Source: Parelaphostrongylus tenuis
Lineage: Eukaryota > Nematoda > Chromadorea > Rhabditida > Metastrongylidae
DNA: 64,000 nt
Assembly (NCBI GenBank): GCA_019055375.1
Contig: JAHQIW010005374.1
Location: 124,001 to 188,000 of the forward strand
Reading direction: 5' to 3'
The first letter of the stretch is position 1; each line of letters opens with the position of its first letter. A program made the position numbers and the translations under genes. Shown here piece after piece: positions 58,650 to 64,000 of this stretch. The notes beneath the pieces are model-generated. The model made no database searches, was not told where the DNA came from, and saw nothing but the letters and a program-made list of their open reading frames with translations.

Positions 58650-59395
58650 CCTGGAGAACTCTGAGCATTGAGTTGGTGGTCGTCCTGTTTTGCGTTTGAC
58701 ATCACCAAGAATCCATTCTATAACTGCTCTCGTTCATCGGTTGCCGTCAAATCATACGTGTCCAACTTCCCTTATCTTCGATAACATGACGTGTTGAACG
58801 GCATCTCTGATATTCAATCGGTAACGTAGCTCAGAACCTTGGATTCTTTCTCATTTGCAAGATACGGGATGCCCCTAGCAGCGACCTTTTGACTGTGTGT
58901 TCAACAACGCCAGAGTTTTTCATCCGCTACGTAGTGATCAGGTTTCTTTTACAAATGTTAAGGCAGGAATGATTGTTGAGAGAATAAGGTGGGGACTGGA
59001 TCAGGTGTCCTTATTCTTTACTATTATCCTAAATTCTTGCAGGCTGTTTTAATGCCGTTCCCTCCTGCTCAACTTAGGGGCTAAGTCTTTTCGTCATATT
59101 AACTTTGCGATATGGATAAACGTAAGTGGAACCGTCAAAAATATCCATTTCGTTGGATGTAAATAGAGCACTCGAACTAACTTGTTCCTCATAAACATTG
59201 TTCTTGTGAGATTTTGGTGGCCAACTTCCTCAAGCGCTGTACAAATCGTCCAACACTCGTTCCGCTTTGCTTGGTTCTATAAGAACGATCTCAACAGCAA
59301 GCGAGGATGGTTCGATTGTCAGCCATCGATTTTCACTCTCATGTTGTCCCATTCTAACAGGATTAGAAGGGGAAAATGGTATTGGATGCAAACTA
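58650..59395 (-). mobile_element. Decayed RTE fragment (C-terminal RT part)
   Basis: The minus strand matches the 3' part of the RTE at 25225-28520. CTGCTCTCGTTCATCGGTTG at 58722 pairs with the KIRWAGHVMRFNDNRWTRAV region. AAGCGAGGATGGTTCGATTGTC at 59301 pairs with the DGRQSNHLRF region. The order is right and no open frame survives. It directly abuts the mariner relic. Confidence 0.75.
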
Positions 59396-59904
59396 TTAAC
59401 TAGTTTTTGGCTATTATATTGACGAAGTTGTTAACGATGTGTTGATGTAAACATGTGTTCACCTCGAGTTTGTTATGACAGATTTTCTCTACACAAGAGA
59501 TCCGACACCGATTTCCCGCAAAATAATGTCAGCTCTTCAAAAACTAGAATACTTGAGAAATTGAAAACATATTCAAGTCCGAAAAAATTTTGCCTCGTTT
59601 ACTTAACAAGGGAAATATTTTCTTCAGAAACGCTTTGAATCGAAATTTCCAGCCAAATGAAAACGAAATCGAAATATGCAGGATGGCAAGTAAAATCGCA
59701 ATAGCCCTAGCATCAACGGTTCATATGAGTACATCACCATGTTCCAATCTTCAAAATATCCCTTGTTCAAATGCTTCATTAACGAAAAACGAGTTTGGGC
59801 AAAAAAAGTTATGTGATACTCCAGGTATATGAATCTTTGCCGTGGTGAACTAGAAAAGTCTTCATTCTGCAAATAAAGGTTTACAAGTTCTAGTACTCTT
59901 TAGT

Positions 59905-60110
59905 GAGAGATCGTGGCAGAGTGGTTGTGATGCTTGTTGCGACGCGGCGTGCGGCTGATTTGCACCCCCGCACTCTTCGGCGGTCAACGGCGAGCGTTTA
60001 ATGAAACTCCACAGCTAGGCTATCTTCGAGATTGTAAGGAGACATGCTCGACCAGTTTTTTACATCGTTCAAAAAGTAGAAGGAAAACGAGTCGAGTGCT
60101 AGAACTACTG
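59905..60110 (+). repeat. Repeat family C copy, plus orientation
   Basis: Begins ATCGTGGCAGAGTGGTTGTG and continues through GATGCTTGTTGCGACGCGGC, TCGAGATTGTAAGG and GAAAACGAGTCG. It is the reverse orientation of the copies at 3640, 35190 and 53645. The A-box-like start is clear, the B box is not. Confidence 0.55.
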
Positions 60111-60160
60111 GAATTCACACACTAAAATGTATTAACCGGTTGTGCAAATCACTGAGAAAT

Positions 60161-60435
60161 AAAAGGATAAAGCTCTCAGCGTTGACCGATCCCAGAGGGA
60201 TGCAGCATGCATTTGTCTTCAGTTTTTAGAACTTCGTTTGAAGTGACTGAAAACATATTTGGCCTTTACAATGGCTCGCGCTGGCCCCCCGCTGTATCGA
60301 GTCAGTCTGAGACCAGTCTGGTACTAATTTCCCGACTCCGAAGGGATGGATGGCTTGGTGAGCAACAGTCGTGAGACTGAACCATCGACCTTGTGAGCGG
60401 CGCAGAACACCTCTAACCACTGCTCCATATGCGCA
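60161..60435 (-). repeat. SINE family A, near full length
   Basis: The AAAGGATAAAGCTCTCAGCG tail lies at 60161 and the head complement TAACCACTGCTCCATATGCGC near 60433. A small internal deletion is present relative to the 890-1193 copy. Confidence 0.75.
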
Positions 60436-60559
60436 TCATCAATAAAAAATAGTATTATTCATTGCAATCGATTGATTTGATGATTAACTGGTTATATCAA
60501 ACAATGGATAAAATTCTGTATGACAATGCAGTTTTAAATTGAGAACAGCAGTTATTTTA

Positions 60560-61450
60560 TTATTATGTGGGGCGCATTAAATCATATCACTCAGCAAGTG
60601 TTGAAAGATCAACTTTTATTCTCAATTTATAGTGTGCATGACTCCACAAGGAAATTTTTTTCTTACCCAAAAAAGTGTTTTATTGAGCAGTTATTTATTG
60701 CCGTTTCAGCTGAAGCTGCGCAATTACATGCTCACTTGTGTTCACTTTCCGGACAGAGAGACGAAAGAAGAACAGCTTCCGAAGGTTCGACGAATGATTC
60801 GTTTGATAGCTGGTGCTCGTTTGTCGAGTGTTTTTTTACGGATGAGAAGATATTCACGGTCAAACCACTTCACAATCCCCAGAGTCGACGTTCACTTCTC
60901 AAGAGAGGTCAGCAGAAGTCCGCAGTAGCAAAAACCATGAGAATCACTCATTTTCAGGCTTTTGTGATGATGTGACCCGGCATTTCCGCCACCGGAGAGA
61001 CAGCATTGGTCTTAATCAGCGAAGACGTCAAAATTAGCGCTGCCAGCTATAGGCGACAAGTTTCACGGGCGTACTGAAGCCTTGGGGTACTCAACACCTT
61101 CGCACCGACGGATCTGCGCTTCAGCAAAACTGAGCTCCTGCGCATTCAACCTGTTCAACGATTGCCATTTGTTAAGAGCTGTTTTTAGACACGTTTTGTG
61201 CATGGACATCTAGCCGTTAAAGTAGCCGGATCTCAACCCATGGATTACTCTATTGTTCATACTGGGGGACAAGATCCCGGCTACTTGCTACACTACCGTA
61301 AACGCGTTTAGAATGGCTTTACACGCGCATAGGCCAAAATTACGGTGGAAACGTGTGCGAGCATCGTTGAAAATTTTCGCAGGTGACTTCACACATGTAT
61401 AGAGTCAAAGGAGGCAGTTTGAGAATTTCTATGTTAAATATATGAGTGAT
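60560..61450 (+). mobile_element. Decayed Tc1/mariner-superfamily transposase, distinct from the mariner relics
   Basis: Translation shows FFTDEKIFTVKPLHNPQSRR (first catalytic Asp region), KRGQQKSAVAKTMRITHF, then after a stop PGISATGET and RRQV. A broken NPMDYSIV-like region follows near 61240. It is a different lineage from the copies at 29250 and 57540, judging by the FTDEKIF block. It is broken by an in-frame TGA at about 60973 and several frameshifts. Confidence 0.75.
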
Positions 61451-61557
61451 GGTCATATTGCAACCTGAATTCTCGTTTTTGAAAACTAATCCGCCCAGTT
61501 GTTTTCACTGAATAATTTTGTTTAGTTTTGAAAACGAGGAGGAGCAGTTTTAAAACA

Positions 61558-61586
61558 TTATATATATATATATATTTATATATATG
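61558..61586. repeat. (AT)n microsatellite
   Basis: A short AT run with one TTTATA interruption. The encoded Tyr-Ile run is an artefact. Confidence 0.9.
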
Positions 61587-61589
61587 TAT

Positions 61590-64000
61590 GGTCATATTTC
61601 TCACATCGGTTGCGATGTCATCTAAATCAGTTCAGTTTAAGTTCAGCTTTATTTTTCGTATTCCCGCCGTCTTAGGATTTTCCCTCGTACATTTTGTTGA
61701 GCTCTCTTTAGAGTCATTGAATCGGTTCATTTCGAAGAGCTTTCGACCGTTTTTTTCGCTTTTATGTGTTCCATAGAACGACATAATAGGACTTGAATAG
61801 TGAACACGCAACCTGCAGTCGGAGTCAGGAGCCCTTCCGTGACTGCTCAAATTTTCTTACAAGTGGTGTGTTTTTTCGTTGTGTGGCGATCAGTGGGCAA
61901 ATTTTTGTTAGAACAAACTTTAAGGTGTTCTTGATGCTTGCAAAGGAAACGTTGATGAAAGAAGATTGCAGGAATTACGAAAACCTACGGTTCCAGTGTT
62001 TTCTACATTATTGTGAAAATATGACCAAGACATGCGAATTTCGGTTGTTTCAACATATCTATATATTTACTTTGCCATTTTAATAGCTTTCTCCACAATC
62101 TGACCTATATTTCACCATTTTTGAACAGCCAATTCTAGCTTCCTGCTTAGTTAAGTTCACAAAAACCACCGTTGTTGAAATGCAGCATCTTAGTCCGTAA
62201 GGAGATTGAGAGCTGGACGTAGTGTAGAATTCCACACTACGAGTATTGATAAGCCGATGGTTTGCCTTTATAGGTGAAAGGAAGAATGACTGACTCACGA
62301 ATTGTGGCTTTTCTCACCTATTTTCAGACACGCTATTGATGCAAACTGTTCTCCGATAAAAAGCTCTTCTCGTGCATTCCTGCATCTCATTATTAAAGCA
62401 ATTGCGTCTTGAAGGCGAACAATAGTGATAGTCAGATACATCCAAAGAATCGTATGTTCCTCTGTATTGGTCTCATTTTTTTTGGAGAAATAAAGCAATG
62501 TATATACGACTAGGACACCAATTCGAAGAAACCTATGCCTCCTTGGACTCAAAATCATTTTGACTACATGATCTAAGTGATTCACCAGAATTCCACTCCT
62601 ATGGCCTTTTTTGAAGAAAGGTACACTCATTTCCATCGCTTTGATCACACCCGAGAAACCCTCATGCTCCCCACCTTCTTGGGAAACTGTTGTGCTAAAA
62701 GCGTAAGGCAAATTGAAGAGTACGATAACGCGTGCTTTGCGGATTATTAGTTCCGATAGAGATTGAAAGCTTTCATCACGGCAAGGATGAAAATTCTTGA
62801 AAATCTGTTGTGTGTTTTTTTTTGTTATTTACCAGATAAATGAATTTGCTGTTTGTCACATATCCGTTTAGGCATTAAAGATTACATCAAGGTACATGTA
62901 GGATCTTCTAGCTACTGGTACAACTAGATGGCTCATAACGTACCATGCAAATAACAGAAACCTTTCACTCGTTGCTTTTCCTCGCTATATTGAAGGCAAT
63001 TGTTTTCAGTTTGACGGATGCAATTAGAATTGAAAAGAGAGAACTTGCTGAAAATACATCTGTTTTGCATGATTGACGAACATATCTGTCTGCATTGGTG
63101 ACTTCTTCGTCCATATGTCGCTTATTCATGACACTAACGTTCTCATAGTATTTTATTTGCAAGCGTTCAACATGTTATGGAATTGTGACCACAGGTTTTG
63201 CTGCAACAGAGATATTTCATGCATCATTTTCATACTTTCGAAGAACATAAAGTCGGAAGGAATCATTGAGTCAAAGTGTTTCCCGCGAATACATCGACCT
63301 TTCGGTAGTTTCTGACGTAAGCTGAAAAGTATTGTGATCTCTTTTCTTGATCCTATTTGAACTTCCTTCTATGTCTTCGTCCATAATGGCTTTCAAGCGC
63401 TTTAAAGATATAAGCTCTGATGTTAGGAATTCACCAATAAATAGCAATTTGCACTCATAATATGATAACATCTTTTGAGTCTTTCATGAGGTGTGATATA
63501 GCACTTATACAGTATTAGCCAGTTCGTTCCCATTCCCAGGCTCATCAGTAGTACGGTGCTTTTCGGTTCAGCCGAACCCAGCGGGATATACCCATAGTTA
63601 TAAAGGTATCGGCACCAAATAACAGTTAAAAACATTAACCGCAGTTAGTATTCTTTTCTTTTGTAAACACTATGAAGGCATCATTGGGAAACTATTATTT
63701 GGAGAGGAGTAGTCCGTTCACAAGACTCCACACGGACATGTGCTATACCTGTAGTGCTGCAATGAGATCATGCGCATTTGATAAGAGATTTCACATGAAC
63801 AGGTGTAGTCTAACCCTAATCAACTCTGTGTATTGGAAACTTTTCTAGACGTGCTCGCCCAGCTCTCATGGCCATCGTTAAGTAGGCTACGATATCCAGT
63901 GGCTTAGGAAAAGGCATGGGAAAAGACTGCGTATAAATTTGCATAATGGCAAAAATGCGCTGTTTTCAGTTCGTAGGAAAGAGGAAGGCTTGCACATCAT
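61590..64000. other. Intergenic stretch, possible unassigned exons
   Basis: Minus-strand open segments at 63635-63423, 63162-62965 and 62711-62295 include hydrophobic stretches (STVLLMSLGMGTNWLILY; FLRIGVLVVYTLLYF). They could be exons of a membrane protein gene, but no family match or secure splice chain was found. Nothing else is recognised. Confidence 0.2.

Overview
The window looks like nuclear DNA of a parasitic nematode, most likely a strongylid (hookworm-like) worm. It is AT-rich. It holds two complete multi-exon housekeeping genes whose exons meet at nematode-type splice sites (acceptors mostly TTTCAG or TTTTAG, donors GTAAGT-like). Most of the remaining space is RTE non-LTR retrotransposons, mariner/Tc1 relics, tRNA-headed SINEs and fold-back or MITE-like elements. 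The species is inferred from protein similarity and repeat content, not proven.

Gene 1 (minus strand, 15158 to 5382) is pab-1, the cytoplasmic poly(A)-binding protein. Eleven exons join without a frame break into 637 residues with four RRMs, a proline/glutamine-rich linker and a C-terminal MLLE domain. Intron 1 holds a long fold-back element, intron 5 a SINE, and intron 7 a decayed RTE copy antisense to the gene. A GC-rich tract with a CRE-like TGACGTCA lies 1 to 2.3 kb upstream.

Gene 2 (minus strand, 43342 to 31859) is the Ac45-type V-ATPase accessory subunit, orthologous by its C-terminus to C. elegans vha-19. Thirteen exons give 493 residues: a signal peptide, a luminal domain with a furin-like RVKR site, one membrane segment and the family tail TMDRFDDPK. 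Its large introns hold a piggyBac-like MITE, a 132-bp-arm inverted repeat, a second fold-back element, tRNA-like modules and two SINEs with apparent target duplications.

Layout: 1-5.4 kb, SINEs, a CT microsatellite and the pab-1 3' flank; 5.4-15.2 kb, pab-1; 15.3-25 kb, SINE, GC-rich tract, a nested direct/inverted repeat block (17.6-19.6 kb) and a 39-bp minisatellite; 25.2-28.5 kb, a nearly full-length inactivated RTE; 29.25-30 kb, an internally deleted mariner; 31.9-43.3 kb, vha-19; 43.6-57 kb, SINEs, tRNA-like elements, a coding-like duplicated segment, AT microsatellites and a palindromic locus near 56.5 kb; 57.5-61.5 kb, two transposase relics, an inverted RTE relic and more SINEs; 61.5-64 kb, no recognised gene.

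The two genes are unrelated in function (mRNA poly(A) binding; proton-pump assembly) and show no operon link. The most unusual material is the repeat architecture. I found no convincing new multi-gene system.
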